NCBI RefSeq assembly: GCF_921293095.1
Contig: NC_060254.1
Span: 110,198,917 to 110,262,916, forward strand
Source of the DNA: Ischnura elegans
Taxonomy: Eukaryota > Arthropoda > Insecta > Odonata > Coenagrionidae
Length of the DNA: 64,000 bases
Direction: 5' to 3'
Part shown: piece after piece, positions 36,301 to 48,597 of the stretch
Numbering within the stretch: position 1 is the first letter of the stretch
Layout of the letters: each line of letters starts with the position of its first letter
Notes under the pieces: model-generated
Database searches by the model: none
What the model was told of the DNA's origin: nothing
The model's input: the letters and a program-made list of their open reading frames with translations, nothing else
Translations under genes and position numbers: made by a program

Positions 36301-39300
36301 AAAGTAATCCCGCTAATCATCTCTGGTAATCAGTGAGCAACATCAACTGTATTCATTGCGATACGCAACATCTTTTGTCGTCATATGTCGAAGGATGAGT
36401 TTATTTTTAGTTTAAACTGTAGTTTCTTTTAACATTTCAGCAAAATTCTTAAACTTTGATATGGTGCGTGAGGAAAAATGTAAGTTTTATGCAAAAAATA
36501 ACCATAGATTATAAAAAAATCTGTTATCATTCCCTTGATGAAGTGGCCAGCAGTCGGTCACGAAACGTCAGGGCACCACGCGGCATAATATGTCTCTCTC
36601 TAATTAACAAATCAGGTTATTTCTACAATTCAGCTTAGTAAAACCTTGTTGTCTGTTTCCACACACTTTTATTTAAACCGACCATTGTTTCGGCAACTCG
36701 TGACATTATCAAGGCCTTTATCGAGTTGCCGAAAACATGGTCGGTTTAAATAAAAGTGTGTGGAAACAGACAAGTGGTTTTACTAAGCTGAATATCAAAA
36801 ATTTCCACCGCATCACGCCGGACACTGTATCTTTTATTTCTACAATTTGTAATATTTCATACTTCGTACAATATTCCATAGTTCTTGAGTGTAATATTCA
36901 TTTTTTTCATCTGAATCCCTTTTATCAGTCATTATATAAGCAGATATAAAAGTTGCAATTCGTGATTTGTTGTTTTACCAGCTCTCACGTCAAGCAACAA
37001 AAACGACCTAAATGTGGCAATAAGGGAGGATGAAAATGTTAGATGGGATGTGCCCCTCTAAATTGCGAACCAAATGAGACAATCTTTAGTCACGGCAATG
37101 TATCAGCCGAGAGGGTAAACAGTTTATGAAGCAAATATTCCCTGAGGGGTCTCGTGACTTCATCCTGTCTGTTAATACCAAAGGGGGTGATGGGCGCCTG
37201 ATTATAGTGTAAGCCTACCTGGGAATGGCATCTTGGTTGGCTACCTCCATGCTTCTACTCTTGAATTATGCCTATATTTCCACTGTCAACGAAGCCAAAA
37301 CACGAAATAAAAATAACAGAAAATAATGATGATGGTAGCTCATTTTGACCTTGACCTTGGGACACTCCTTTCGTGACAATTCTTACGTCATTGAAGATTG
37401 CAGGGGTGAGTAAAGTGTCCTTATCTCATGATGAACACCGCGGGACATAGGCTTTGGGAAAGATCACCCAAGAGTGGATGGAGTCAACGTCAAGCATAAT
37501 CTTACATCGCCACATAGCTACGTTCAAACTGGATTAGGTGAGGCCGTCCTCTTCCCATTGAAAGTCACCTAAGATTTTGGAAATGAACATTTCAGAAGTC
37601 ATGCTTCGCAATGCCTGGTAACCGGTTAAAAAGTCACCCCCAGCAAAAATCCTTTGTAAGGCCCAGAGAAAGTACGGCCCGCCAACCCTGAGTGTATGAT
37701 ATTCACTCACCAGTGACTTAGTCCGGTATGAGTTTTATTCTCACCTTTCCAAAACCAACCTTTGGATTCAATCAACGATTGAGTGGAATTTAATTATCAA
37801 ATGCTGTAAACTTTTGACTTATAAACAGATTTTAACAACTAATAAAGGTGTAATTAAAGCATGACGAAAACAATAATAATCTCTACGTCATGTGAGATTT
37901 TTTGAGGGATACTTCACACTTCAAGCCTTCAAGAAAAACTTAGGATATAGTCATATACACATGATTAAAGCCATCAAAAAGAAAATTAAGAAGGAGGGTA
38001 GGGTGAATGTTCCGACTCTACGACGATTCAAAATGTAAGTAGTTGATTATTAATCTTTATTATTAGAATATTTTTCGCAGAAGATGTTCTTTTTCTCGAC
38101 CAATCTTACCAACTATTGTATAAGAATTTCCATGCCAGATGTGGCTGGTTTTTAATGAATAACTTTTTAAGTATTGGATGCGGTGCACAGAAGAGTATTC
38201 CATTCTCCATTTTCTGATTATAAATTCAATTACAACGACCGTTGCGTAGCAACTTAGTTAGCTCTACAGGTGTGACAAATAAATAGAGGAACATTGTCCT
38301 TGAAAAATACTGCCTATTGAAAAAACTTACTAAAACAGTGGAGAGAAAAAAAAACAAAAACTAAGATATCATTTTAAATTAAAACTATATCCTAGGGTAA
38401 TATTTAAAAACAAATCACTTCAGACATTCGAATTTATAGAGATAATTAAGATTTAATTCTTGTTTGTGAAAAAATTAATGCGGGAAAATTCATGTATATT
38501 CAGCAATTGGGTTTTAACGTCTCTTCTGACACTTACCCATAAAAGAATGAAGGTGAGCACACTGGACCACGTGACGTAGCACACGGCCGAGAGCATTTGC
38601 ACGCCCAGCAGGTACCAGCCACCCCCTGCGCGACCCAGAAAAAAAGTCATTAGCGGAGGCGGAGAACAAGCAACGCAAAAGATCATTAGATCGCATATAA
38701 ACCCTTGAATGGACATGTTGGCCTCGTGAGAGGCTCCTAAAAAGGTATGATCTAGAATTAATTATCAGACCGGTTAAATGTAGAGAAACGACAAATGAAA
38801 TTCAGTGAATCGTAAAACCGTTTACAATTGTAATCATTTGACATTTGTAGAAAATACCTCATTCAATTGAGAAACTCAATTTGTTCAGGGACGTGTTTAA
38901 AAAATCGCATTATTTTCCAAATATTTTACTAAAATTACATCAAAAAGGAAAGTAAATATTTTAATTAAGTCTCTACTACTGATTGTAAACAATTTAATAC
39001 AATTTATCAAAATTATGTGTAAATAATAGATTATATTGCAAAAAGTTAATTTCTCAGCTTATAAATAAGTATTTGTATCGAATCAACACCAATAAAATAT
39101 TCCAGGGAATTGCAGTAAATGTGCTCAAATGAAGAATAGATTGGTTGCAGAGGAATTGAAAAGGTTTGAAAATATATTTGGAGGTCTCAGAGATATCCTG
39201 AAGACTATATTTTATTCTTGGTTTAAAATTCAATTCCAGGTTTATGAGAAAAATATATCAATTTTTAAGCAGATAATTTTGCGTATCCATCGCAAAAAAA

Positions 39301-42300
39301 ACTTGGAACTTGAGAATACTTTTTGTGTTCAGTAAGAGTAAAATTTCCAAAAACTAAAAACGTAAAATTTTTATGATTAACTATTTCCTAGAGAGTTCTT
39401 GAGCAAAAATGATTAAATCAAGAGTTATATGTAAAATTACTGTCAAAGAAAATTGAACTGTGCTTGAAATTATTGATACTCAAGTCAGTCATTCTAAAAC
39501 ACCCTAGATAACATCACGCCATGAAAAGGGACAATTTAATTAGTTAACTGTCCCAAATATAGTAGAAACAAAGTCGTTAACTTTTTTTCTCACATAAGAA
39601 ATGTGTAGAGGCTTCCCCACTTAGAAAGGTGCGCATACAATGTAGAAAAATGCGTGCATACCATGAAAGAGTCCCGATTCTCCGCGGGTTGTGTCCAAAA
39701 GTTGAGGGTCGCTGGCAAAAAGCCCCACGGCGAGAAGTCCCCAGAGACCGCAACAACCTTGAACATGAAACCAGAGGCATCAGTTTTCTTCAAATAATCT
39801 TTATTCACTATGAACAGGTTAAAGTTTGACATTTCTGCGTCATATTTGGGACACAGGGAGAGAAAAAACTTTGCAGCATTGTTAAAACTTAAAAAAGCTG
39901 GTAAAATGGCCATGATAACATGAAAATATTGTCTTGCGATATCATAAAATGAAATTCTTATAACCAAACGCGCCTTGCATTAATATAATGATTGATGAAA
40001 TTTTACGTAATCAGTCCAATTTCAAAGAATAGATGCTTTCCTCGAAAATTAAAGAAGACGAGCGTGCTGCGCCCGCTCCCAGCGGGCTTCCCCCGCTCTT
40101 TTCAATGCAGGTCCACAGAGGGATAGGCGCGTTGCTAATTTTAAAATGTGGGATAAAAAAGGCAGGGTCTTATGTAAAAATTTCATTGGAATGTTCATGT
40201 ACAAATTCAGAGGACCTCTTTAAACACAACAGTGGAAGTAATTACACTATTCTCTGTTAAACGCACATGATGACTCATACTTACGTATCAACAGGAGACT
40301 TGAATGTGGAATGAGCCGCATTTTGATAAAAGTTATTTAAATAATGCGAGATATTGTTGCAAATGAACAAATGTATCAGTTTGTGCGCCGTTAACGTCAG
40401 GCATATTTACCATTTTTGTTTTTTCTTGTTTTTTTTTGTTTTTTTTTTAATTATTTAAAAACCAATTTTAGGAAACAATAGCAATATTTAGGAAGTAAGA
40501 TATGCCGTCGCATGTTCTCTGATAAATTCTGGCATTTTGGTACCTCATTTGTAGAGTTTGGTTGCGTATAAGTTGAGAAAAAGGTATCTATACAGTAGAA
40601 ATAATATAGAAGATATGGCCATCTCGACTCTATTAGTCGTAGATGACTGGCGCAACTCAAAGCATGAGTCGGGTATGGCGTGGGTTCATCATTATTATGA
40701 CGAACTGCCACGAATCTATACTGCAAGCAATTGGGATTTGTAAGAATACGGCTCGAATTTAACCGATTCGGAAGTTAAAATTGGCAACATTTCGTTCAAG
40801 ATATAAAAACAAGCACCAATGAGAAAGATGAAATAGTGGAGCATCACCAAATCCTAAGCGCTGTACCTCAACGAGTCCACAATGTATTACAAATTCAGTG
40901 TAGTACTGCAAGCTACCAAGGTGGAGGAAATTGCGATTTATAGTCAAGGACTATCTACTCAAACAGCTCGAGATTGTGATGGACTTTCCCTAATTTATAT
41001 GCAACTAGAGAAAATAATGAATCCAGGAATTCCAACACGGATCAAGTTCAGGATCAACTTTGCAGGAATTTGGGATGAAAAGTTGTACATCTTTGGGACT
41101 GCAAATACAGTTGATCCGATTATTTCCTATGAAAGGAAATCACGTAGTGTAGCCTATCTAGTCATGGACTAAAGTTGAAGTGATGGCTTTGGCTGCTTTT
41201 CAGATATGCAGAGAATACGGCTCGCTGCTAAACTATACATCCCGGACGTGCTCTAATTTGGCATTGATAGATTAAATTGCAGTTTTTAAGGATCTTCAGA
41301 GCTACTTTTTACCGCAAAATTATAATCTCCATTCGCCCACTATCTTTCAATGCTAATTAGTTAATGAAGAAAAGTAACTGGCAACTGCTCCGCTTGACTA
41401 ATCCTGATTTATACCATCGATTTAAATGCGCGTTACAAAGCCGAGTCGACAAGCGTACCCTAAACCCAAGCGGTACCCTAAAACAGCCGTGGCGTGAGGT
41501 GCGCGCGTTAAACGAACTCCCTTGCGACATCCGTTCATGATCTGAACCCACTTTAAAGAGAGATTCTCAGGTACTGGATGGAAAATATGATGTGATAGAT
41601 AGTGAGCACTCTATATGCGACTGATATGGCCACAATGCAAATTAAACTAATGCCAAAGTATGAAAAAATTGTGAGCGCATATAAAATGAAAGTGTAAGCT
41701 GAATCGTGTAATTGTAATGGCGCTTGTGATGTATTTTGATTTATTATTTAATTTCAAAGTGACTGGTAAACTAAGGAAAAGTAAGAAAGTGATGATGACA
41801 ATGCGAAATACACAACATTTTACCATTTGTAAACCGATAACACTTTGTACACTGGCATTTTTAACAAAATAATGCTATTGCTAAGTGCTATTTTTATGTG
41901 ATTATCATCTACTAGTAAATATTATTTTTAAATTGCACAATTTTTGTATGCTGAGCATTGGAATGGGTAACTCCATGTAGGAATAAATGGAAAATGTTGC
42001 CAAAAAATTATACATTCAAATAATTTCACCAGCTGACAAGTCCTGAACGACTTAGCGGTGAACTTCAGATTCCTTTTATTTTATGTTCATCAATATTTTG
42101 TATTTTTTGGTATTAACTAAGACTGGATTATTATTTTAAAAAAGCATACATTTTCGGTTAAGACAATGAAAAGGCTTTTCATCGGTTTAAGGGCGATGAT
42201 GGTGGCTGCATGGGCAGTTGGAGAGGGACTCACCGTGGACTGAGGATGCCCCGACCGGGTCATCGATTCTCATGCGATCCCAGAGCGGCATCATTAGACA

Positions 42301-42365
42301 GGCCACCGTGCCGCCCACAGCGCCAATTGTCAATCCCTCCCAAGGACGGTACAAGTAGCAACCAG
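33192..42365 (-). CDS. Amt: Amt-type ammonium transporter, last five exons
   Basis: Amt proteins are trimeric channels with 11 membrane segments that move ammonium across membranes. Five minus-strand exons join in one frame of about 209 residues to a TAA at 33194-33192: 42365-42234, 39757-39662, 38625-38537, 35444-35264 and 33325-33192. Order of features: LYRPWEGLTIGAVGG (a membrane segment); DDPVGASSVHG, whose His corresponds to the second pore histidine of Amt channels; CGLWGLLAVGLFASDP; GGWYLLGVQMLSAV and the last membrane segment ending FILLW; then a cytosolic tail with RMRPEEELLGADFVEHN and an acidic end VALKIEDENGLPPA. The upstream half (about seven membrane segments) was not found up to the right edge. 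Introns contain MITEs and a Penelope-type inverted pair. The phases agree at every junction. Confidence 0.92.
34898..35112. mobile_element. MITE family 2, truncated copy C, in an Amt intron
   Basis: It aligns by eye with the interior and right end of 25552-25869, including CAGCCAATCAG, CTTTTAATTGAA, GACGGAATAAGCGATGG and GGGACGGTGGGAA, then TGTGATTCAG. The left end is missing. Confidence 0.75.
35264..35444 (-). CDS. Amt: Amt exon with EEELLGADFVEHN
   Basis: The acceptor is CATTCGCAG before 35444 and the donor is AACAGCG then GTGAGAT after 35264. It enters in phase 0 and leaves one base. The conserved post-membrane motif GADFVEHN identifies the start of the Amt cytosolic tail. If the intron is retained, the frame runs only 10 more codons to TAG at 35234-35232. 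Confidence 0.9.
35445..36530. other. Amt intron, anonymous
   Basis: AT-rich sequence without recognisable coding segments or complete repeats. Confidence 0.4.
36531..36570 (+). ncRNA. Hammerhead-ribozyme-like core (candidate)
   Basis: TTGATGA (36535-36541) is followed by one base, then a perfect 6 bp stem GTGGCC/GGTCAC (36543-36548 with 36556-36561), then GAAAC. This is the layout of the hammerhead CUGAUGA-stem II-GAAA core. The first core C is U, and the first stem II pair is replaced by a mismatch. Stems I and III were not resolved. It is probably a decayed Penelope-type ribozyme. Confidence 0.3.
36628..36793. repeat. Inverted repeat pair 2, Penelope-type terminus, 73 bp arms
   Basis: The arms are 36628-36700 and 36722-36793 with a 21 bp loop and only a few mismatches. 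Outer arm sequence is ATTCAGCTTAGTAAAACC. Inner arm sequence includes GGTCGGTTTAAATAAAAGTG next to GAGTTGCCGAAA. The GAAAC…AAATAAA…GTGGAA order matches the repeats at 32.1 and 52.7 kb. It lies in an Amt intron and would form a strong hairpin in the pre-mRNA. Confidence 0.8.
36794..38536. other. Amt intron, anonymous
   Basis: Nothing recognisable was seen apart from short AT-rich frames. Confidence 0.4.
38537..38625 (-). CDS. Amt: Amt exon, last membrane segment
   Basis: The acceptor is GTCGCGCAG and the donor is TTATGG then GTAAGTG. The exon encodes GGWYLLGVQMLSAVCYVTW, then SSVLTFILLW. The GGGFYLLGVQ-type motif followed by the final membrane helix is characteristic of animal Amt proteins. 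Confidence 0.92.
39662..39757 (-). CDS. Amt: Amt exon GLWGLLAVGLFA
   Basis: The acceptor is TTCAAG before 39757 and the donor is TTTCATG then GTATGC after 39662. It is entered after one base and leaves one base. It encodes CCGLWGLLAVGLFASDP, then TRGESGLFH. The frame is confirmed by joining with both neighbours (VHG before, GGGWYLLG after). Confidence 0.9.
39758..42233. other. Amt intron with unassigned open frames
   Basis: A plus-strand frame of 96 codons (40882-41172) and others show no recognisable motif and are not called. Around 41440-41480 a TAGGGTAC-type phrase repeats on the minus strand. Confidence 0.3.
42234..42365 (-). CDS. Amt: Amt exon with pore-histidine motif
   Basis: The acceptor is CTCCGCAG before 42365 and the donor is CCACG then GTGAGTC after 42234. 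The exon encodes GCYLYRPWEGLTIGAVGG, then RMRIDDPVGASSVHG. The His of VHG aligns with the second histidine of the Amt twin-His pore. It enters with two bases of an Ala codon. Confidence 0.93.
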
Positions 42366-42482
42366 CTGCGGAGCGGAGACACAATAGCATACAAATGAAT
42401 TACGCATGTACACACAGTTTCCTTTCGTCGTATGCACTTCACATCAGCAATCATGAGAATAGTTTGACGCAGATGCACAATA

Positions 42483-43123
42483 GGGTAGTTTCCTTCATCA
42501 AAGAAAACGAAAGGCATTGATTGAGATTCGTTACACACCATTAGTGTATTCATAATATACAAATGATTTGGTTTTAGACATCCCAGTTTAGACGAATGAC
42601 AATGGTCAATTTTAACCGCATTGGCGCCCATGCGATGCCACTCCACATGACGTCACAGGGACCTAGTTTCTATACGAGTAGATAGAAGTTTTACATCGTC
42701 TGACATTTCCAATGCATGCATGAGGCACAGAGCTCAGGGAAACATCTCTTAATAATCACCTATTAAAACTGCCTAAGATCGCAAAGTTTCCTTCGTTTGA
42801 TAGGGCATTAATAATCCTTATGTAAGCCAAGCGCTACCTGCTAGCAGGGTACTCTGCTACCAGCTAGCAGCCTGCATCGTATCAGCGCTCAAAGCCTCGC
42901 CCCAAGGTCACCTCACTTGCGGCAGCGGGAACCAGAAGGACGTCACACGGGAATTTTCCCGGCATTCATACTTACCCGTCGCGTTTTCGTGCGCTTGAAA
43001 ATTTTCACTTTTCATTTAACGAAAAATAGATACCGTCATTTAAAAATCTAAAAGCGTGAAATACTTAATCCAGGAGTAATAATCCTTCGATTTAGGCAAT
43101 AAAAAAATAATAGGAAACCACCC
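42483..43123. mobile_element. TA-flanked MITE family 1, copy B (641 bp)
   Basis: The ends are GGGTAGTTTCCTTCATC and, in reverse, GGGTGGTTTCCTATTATT, with TA at 42481-42482 and 43124-43125. It is a near full-length sister of 22372-23028. It starts 117 bp upstream of the Amt exon ending at 42365, so it sits in the preceding intron close to the acceptor. Confidence 0.87.
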
Positions 43124-43125
43124 TA

Positions 43126-45659
43126 TTTAATCATCCTATCCCAATTACTCTTCTTCTTTCCTTTCCCTTAAGTCCACTTTAGTATGGACGAGTCGATTTC
43201 AAGTGTCTATTCTTGGGCACGGAATCGGAAATCCATCGCCAAAAGTTAATTTCGATTCCAAGAAGAAAAATATTTTAAAAATGCACCAAAATCTTAGGGC
43301 ATAAAGGCCGTCACACACCTGACTCATTGTGCGTTGTTGAGTAAACAGTTTAAGTCTGAAACAGTTTAAGTGTTTACTATTTTATGAAATATTAGGATAG
43401 ATATTAATACACTGCTAATATACTTTTTTAATAAATATACTTTTTGGGCCGCTCAATTGTCTTTGTTATTTTATTCCATCGAATTCCTGAATGATAATGA
43501 CAGCAATACTACTAAAAATCAATATCCTACCGGTTAGTATGCTCAAGAATCGATGGAATCGGAATCGAGAATCGATTTGAAAGAATCGAAAAAGTGGAAT
43601 CGACTCATCCCTAATTTATATTACTCCAGGAAAAAACAAATCCCTATATCTATCTGCGCAGAAAAATATCTCTCCTTTTTATACTGATCTGAAAGTACAG
43701 GGGGCTTCTAATGTGATGTTATCTCAGTCACTCTGAAAAATTTCTCTCCTTTATTTCTCAATCGATTTATGACTATCATGTAGTCTCCGAATCTCCTGAT
43801 CCCGAGCTATTCTCTGTGCTTTCTCTTTAATTGCTCTTCGTTTTCCCGTAACAATATCATGACAGTAACCCGTCGTATTCCTTCGACGGTTGTCTCCATC
43901 TATCCATCACATCCCAACATGCGGTCCGTCGTCTTAGAGTTTTCAAAGGACTTATCTTTATCGAAGATATTAATTCAGGCATTCCTCCTTTCTCATTTCT
44001 CCGTCGATCTATTTGATGCTGCGGGTCCCGACTCCCAGACAGATCTTCACTGTTTATTCTTTCCGCGCCTCCTTCCCTTCGTTGATTACAGACGCCAACA
44101 GTTTCATTGTAAATTTACCTCGAGAGTCTAAAACTGGCGTTAAGCCCAAACCGTTTATCTCTGTACGATATATCCCTATGACCAAGTTTTATTTTATTCC
44201 TTCGCATCGATGCTCCAAATTGACATCATATTGAATTCCTAAATCTTGTTATACTCTGCAAAAGGTGAAACTGATAACCCTAATTACTTTAAAAATGAAA
44301 TATAACCGTTGGGGAATTTTTGTAATCGAAACCGCTGATATCTCCTCATTAAATGAAGTGTACAGAATGAAACGCTTATATTAAGGTGGAATAGGTGGAG
44401 GCAAATGACAGCGTATTATTACACGGTACACACTCACGTTTTAAACCCAACTACATTCCCAAAATTAATGTATCACTGGGTATTTATAACATGCACGATG
44501 AAGCAGACAGTGAAAGTGCACCAAGGACCAAGTTAAATCTCAACTCCCGCGTGAATACGTTACCAACTGGGTATTTACCAGGCCTACATAGTGACACCCA
44601 AACCAGGTTAAACTCGTAACTTTTTTTTGATGGCCATTTGTGTTAGAAGACACTTGCGTTAATCATATTTTGCATGTCTCCCATTTCAGTGCCATGGGCC
44701 ATGATAACAATAACATGAAGCATGTTATTACGACCCCAGATAGGGGAGCCCGAATCCAGGAAATAAAATTTCTAGGGGCTTTGATGAGGGGATAAATTTG
44801 GGGGGGGGGGTTGATTTGGATGGGAAGCACTCGAGATCTACTCTCCCAAACGAAGGATGAAACCCTCCTCAGTTCGCTCTAGTGCCACGACGAGTAATAG
44901 GACGCGAAACTCCTTCCTCTGAATTTTCTTGGATAAAAATATTTTATATTTGAGGTTCTACCACAAAAATTTGGACGGTGGCCTACCCTACATATTCGGG
45001 ATCTATATACGAAATCATATCGAAAATATATTTATATGTATTCCACATTCGTTCGAACTGATACCGTAAATTTTAATTAATAATTACATCACCAAGAGAG
45101 ACAGAATGCGATCGGTAGAGATGCCTCCTCGAGGCTCAACCTAGTGGTTCAACCTAGTGATTCAACCTAGTGTTGAAATCGAATCCACCGCCGTCAAAGT
45201 AACACGGCAAAGACTATGAAAGCGACTCATGCATCGATTTTTTTACGGACAGATTGGAAGATGTGTCTAAGAATAGCTAATCGACGATGACAACTCATTC
45301 ATTGAAGCCGTGTGGACGAGAGATTGAGGAAGGACACACATTGTCACGAGCCAAGCAGGCTGTGTAAACCTAAATGAGGACATATGGTTTATGGATTTCC
45401 CCCACCCGTCCACGTCTTATCTTGGCGTAAAAATTGAGATAACGTGGGCTAATTCGATACAGCCTTAATTGACGATCCGCTTTGATGGAGTAAAGAATTC
45501 CTCATGGGATAACATCCAATAGCGGATTTCAGAATTAAGCAATGAAAATATCAGAAGGATCGAGAGTGATCATACACGTGCCAAAAATCTTATTGATGAG
45601 TTCATATCTAACGCTGGTCTTGAAATTCATCTTATAAGTAAATTTAAAAATTGTGTTTG
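43126..45659. other. Non-coding stretch
   Basis: Unassigned open frames (for example 43859-44131) have no motif. 44790-44940 shares phrases with 32866-33020. Upstream Amt exons were looked for on the minus strand and not seen. Confidence 0.3.
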
Positions 45660-45673
45660 CGAATAACAGAAAA

Positions 45674-45983
45674 GGGGATCGGGTTGGTGTGGTTGCTAGA
45701 GTGTTGGCTTCCCACCCGGTGGGCCCGGGTTCAAATCCCGTCAGCGGCAGAGAATTTTCAGAGACTGCCCGATCCCTGCTTGAGTGTTGTGTGGAGGACA
45801 TTTCAAGCGCAACACTCCGTCCGTCGGATGGGACGTTAAGCCGTGGTCCCCTTGGCGCCTTTCGTTAAGAGCAGGCTAATGCCGACGCCAGGTTTCCCTC
45901 CACCCTTCCTTACCTACCCTTCCCTCGTGGCGCAAATGACCTCAGCTGTCGGTCGCCTCCTCCAAATACCATACCATACCATA
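45674..45983 (+). mobile_element. Full-length tRNA-derived SINE with 14 bp target duplication
   Basis: The head contains a Pol III B box (GGTTCAAATCCCG) and an A-box-like TGGTTGCTAGAG. The body has CGGATGGGACGTTAAGCC, a conserved domain phrase seen in several invertebrate SINE families. The tail is a short ATACC repeat. The 14 bp direct repeat CGAATAACAGAAAA lies exactly outside both ends (45660-45673 and 45984-45997), showing target-primed insertion and a fairly recent event. Confidence 0.92.
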
Positions 45984-46257
45984 CGAATAACAGAAAAATC
46001 AAACATTGTTAAGCGCACAACATTGATCTATGGGAACGAAATATATATTGCTCCAGGATTAATGGCCACGACATTTTCAAAAGAATATTATTTTACGCGT
46101 TCCGACGGATAAGGCACGGCAGTTCGCCCTTCTGTCCACCCACTGATATTCCTTCTTAAATTTACGAGGGGGCCAATTAGTTTTCATTATATCTATAAAT
46201 CCTATTCCCTTCCCTCCCAGACCCGCTTAAAAATAAAACTCATAACTTTCTGATAAT

Positions 46258-46880
46258 CTATATCCACATACTCACCCGCAAGCCGCCATAGGCCTGTGGC
46301 AGGGGGTGTAAGGACACCAGCCGTTAACAAATAAATAGGAAAAGTCTAGTGAAGTTCCGTCTAGCATTTATTGAAGTTCTTCATCGCTCGGGGAAAAAAA
46401 GAATTCCCATAGTTATTCATTTGGAACAATATATCCTCAATTTAGCGTTTCTGTAGGATCTGGAATGAAAATTCGAGTAGTGGGGTTCTAATGTGATCGC
46501 CTCTGAAGGGTATCTATTCGCCATTGCTCATGCACTGTAAGCCTCCGGGGCCTCTCTAGCGGCTCCTGCCTAATTCGTTTAACATCAGTTTAACGCCTTT
46601 TGTATTCCTGTAGCAATTGTTTACGAATCGCGTAAATTTCTTTTGAATTTTATTCAGTTCACGGAGTAAGAATTTCTGCTCCGGATCCCATATGCTCGCT
46701 GCATATTCAAGGAGTGCGAAATAGCAAATCTCCTTTACTTTCTCATCCGATAATCTTCCCACAAAAAGCTTGACGAAACCTAATTTCTTCAATTCGTCTG
46801 TCGCCTTCATGCTAGCACCATCCACATAGTAATCACATCCACAGAATAATCCGTAAGGTAGTTGACGACCTACGCACAAA
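46258..46880 (-). mobile_element. CR1/L2-like LINE 3' end, minus strand
   Basis: The C-terminal ORF2 region reads YAASIWDPEQKFLLRELNKI, then KKFTRFVNNCYRNTKGV, and further on GNSFFPRA in another frame. This is the typical C-terminal domain of CR1/L2/jockey-type ORF2 proteins. The 3' untranslated part (GGCTGGTGTCC…GGCGGCTTGCGG) and a GTGGATATAGAT tail match the copy at 54950-55444. It is 5'-truncated and carries frameshifts. Confidence 0.85.
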
Positions 46881-48592
46881 AATCTACCACCGAAGGTACG
46901 TGTACACCGTACATTTTTGTGCTTCTACCTATGCACAACTTATTCATGGCAGTGGTTTAGTAGTGGTTTGAGGCCAGAAGACTCGGTAAGAGGCAGAGGG
47001 TAAGAGGAATGACGCGACAATAAGGGCACATAAATCGTTGTATCACTGGCAGATAGTTGTACGTGACAGCAGATGCTAAAAAATGGCGAACCAGCTTTGA
47101 AACCGGTCGTGCATTTATAAATATCGTGTGGAATACTCCTACAGAGATTAAATCACCTCCCCCATATCTATTTGCGCCGCTTTTTTCGTAAGAAACTCTC
47201 ATTATTTCTTTCAGTCAAGGGCTCGACGAAGTAATAACAGACACATTAAAAGCGCATACATTTGAACACTTTCGCCGCGTCAATGAGTCCGAGCAAAGAG
47301 AAGACAAACAAGCGAAGGAGACAAACAGCCCCTATCATCGTATTTTATCGCACTCTCACCCTCACGTTTCCAACTCGCGCAGTCGAAAGGGAAGCTTATA
47401 CCAACTGGCTCTTTACGGGCTTCTCTCTTCTTTTGCTATTTTTTTGCGAACAGTTTTGCGATCGATTCCCTTTTTTTCTGGCAAGACACTTGTGGCTCCC
47501 ACCCACCGCACGAATATGGCCGAGAATTTCTCTCTTTTATTGGAAAACCTGCGAAAGGTTTTATGGCCGTTCCTCACGGTCCCCAAGAAAGAATATATAT
47601 GGCCCTCGGAAGTCTCGGATTGCGAGCGAAAATAGATGCATCACATCGCAGAATCGTGGTGTTATTACTGCCGGGACGGTATTAGGTACTACCGTGGAAT
47701 ACTTAATATTCCATAATTAATCTGGACGCTAATATTTAACGTTGTACCGATTGGCAGGTGTTTTACATTTGGGCCTAATTTACAAATCTGGGTCTTTGTT
47801 CGACTATAAGCTGCGGCAGAGGTTCTTTGAATGCAAAATTATCTAGCATGGGGAATCTTCCAGAATATGCTCAACACATAGGATGCATACTCAATATTTA
47901 ACCTTAGGTTTGCACTCGGGTGATTGGCGTGGACCAAATCGCCCGAAGATCCGCAGAATTCGGCGCCATCTAATTAATTATTACTGTCAGCGAACACTTT
48001 TAGTGCTTAACTAGCATGCAAATTTATTTGAGAACATTTTCATCTACTAGTCCCTTGCGACACACAACGTAGAATTGGATTTGGAGGATTTATGTGTAAA
48101 CGAGACCATCCATACTAAGCTAGCAACTAACTAAATGTAGCAATAATTAATTAGGCATCAAAAATTAAATAAAAAATCTTAGGGGTCGCGAGAATTGTAT
48201 TTGAGGGGATTCAGGTAAAAAAATAGTATTCGGTTCACGGCAACTGTTTAGGTCTATTCAATCCGACATAACACGTGGCGGTGAATTTCAAAAGCATAGA
48301 AATTTTACTAGTTACTGTGAGAGAGGAACGGAGTGAAGAATTTCAGTGAGCAAACAAATATCGTATTAATCTGTATCTCTCAACAAAGTGAGCAAAGAGA
48401 AAATCCAGTCACAAAACAAATCCATTCCAGAATACATGCGGCTCTTAGGAAGCATACGTTTGCCTCGCAGACATCTCTCCCTTCCTTTCCTATTAAACGC
48501 TGTCACCTAATGAAACATTCATTAAACTGATTCATTCAACTCGCAAGTCGGTATGGTTAGGTGAGAATAAAGCTACATCCATATTTTGCCAA
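46881..48592. other. Non-coding stretch
   Basis: A 152-codon plus-strand open frame at 47262-47720 overlaps a 63-codon frame. Neither shows a recognisable domain, and no splice or family evidence supports them. Confidence 0.25.
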
Positions 48593-48597
48593 CGACG

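Noticed and set aside
43859-44131. 90-codon plus-strand open frame as a gene
   Set aside because: No motif, no homology recognised, and it overlaps another frame of similar length.
45690-45750. A possible functional tRNA gene
   Set aside because: The A and B boxes are present, but the acceptor stem does not close, and the sequence continues into a SINE body with a tail and target duplication.
47262-47720. 152-codon plus-strand open frame as a gene
   Set aside because: No recognisable domain and no splice evidence. Length alone is not decisive in this composition.
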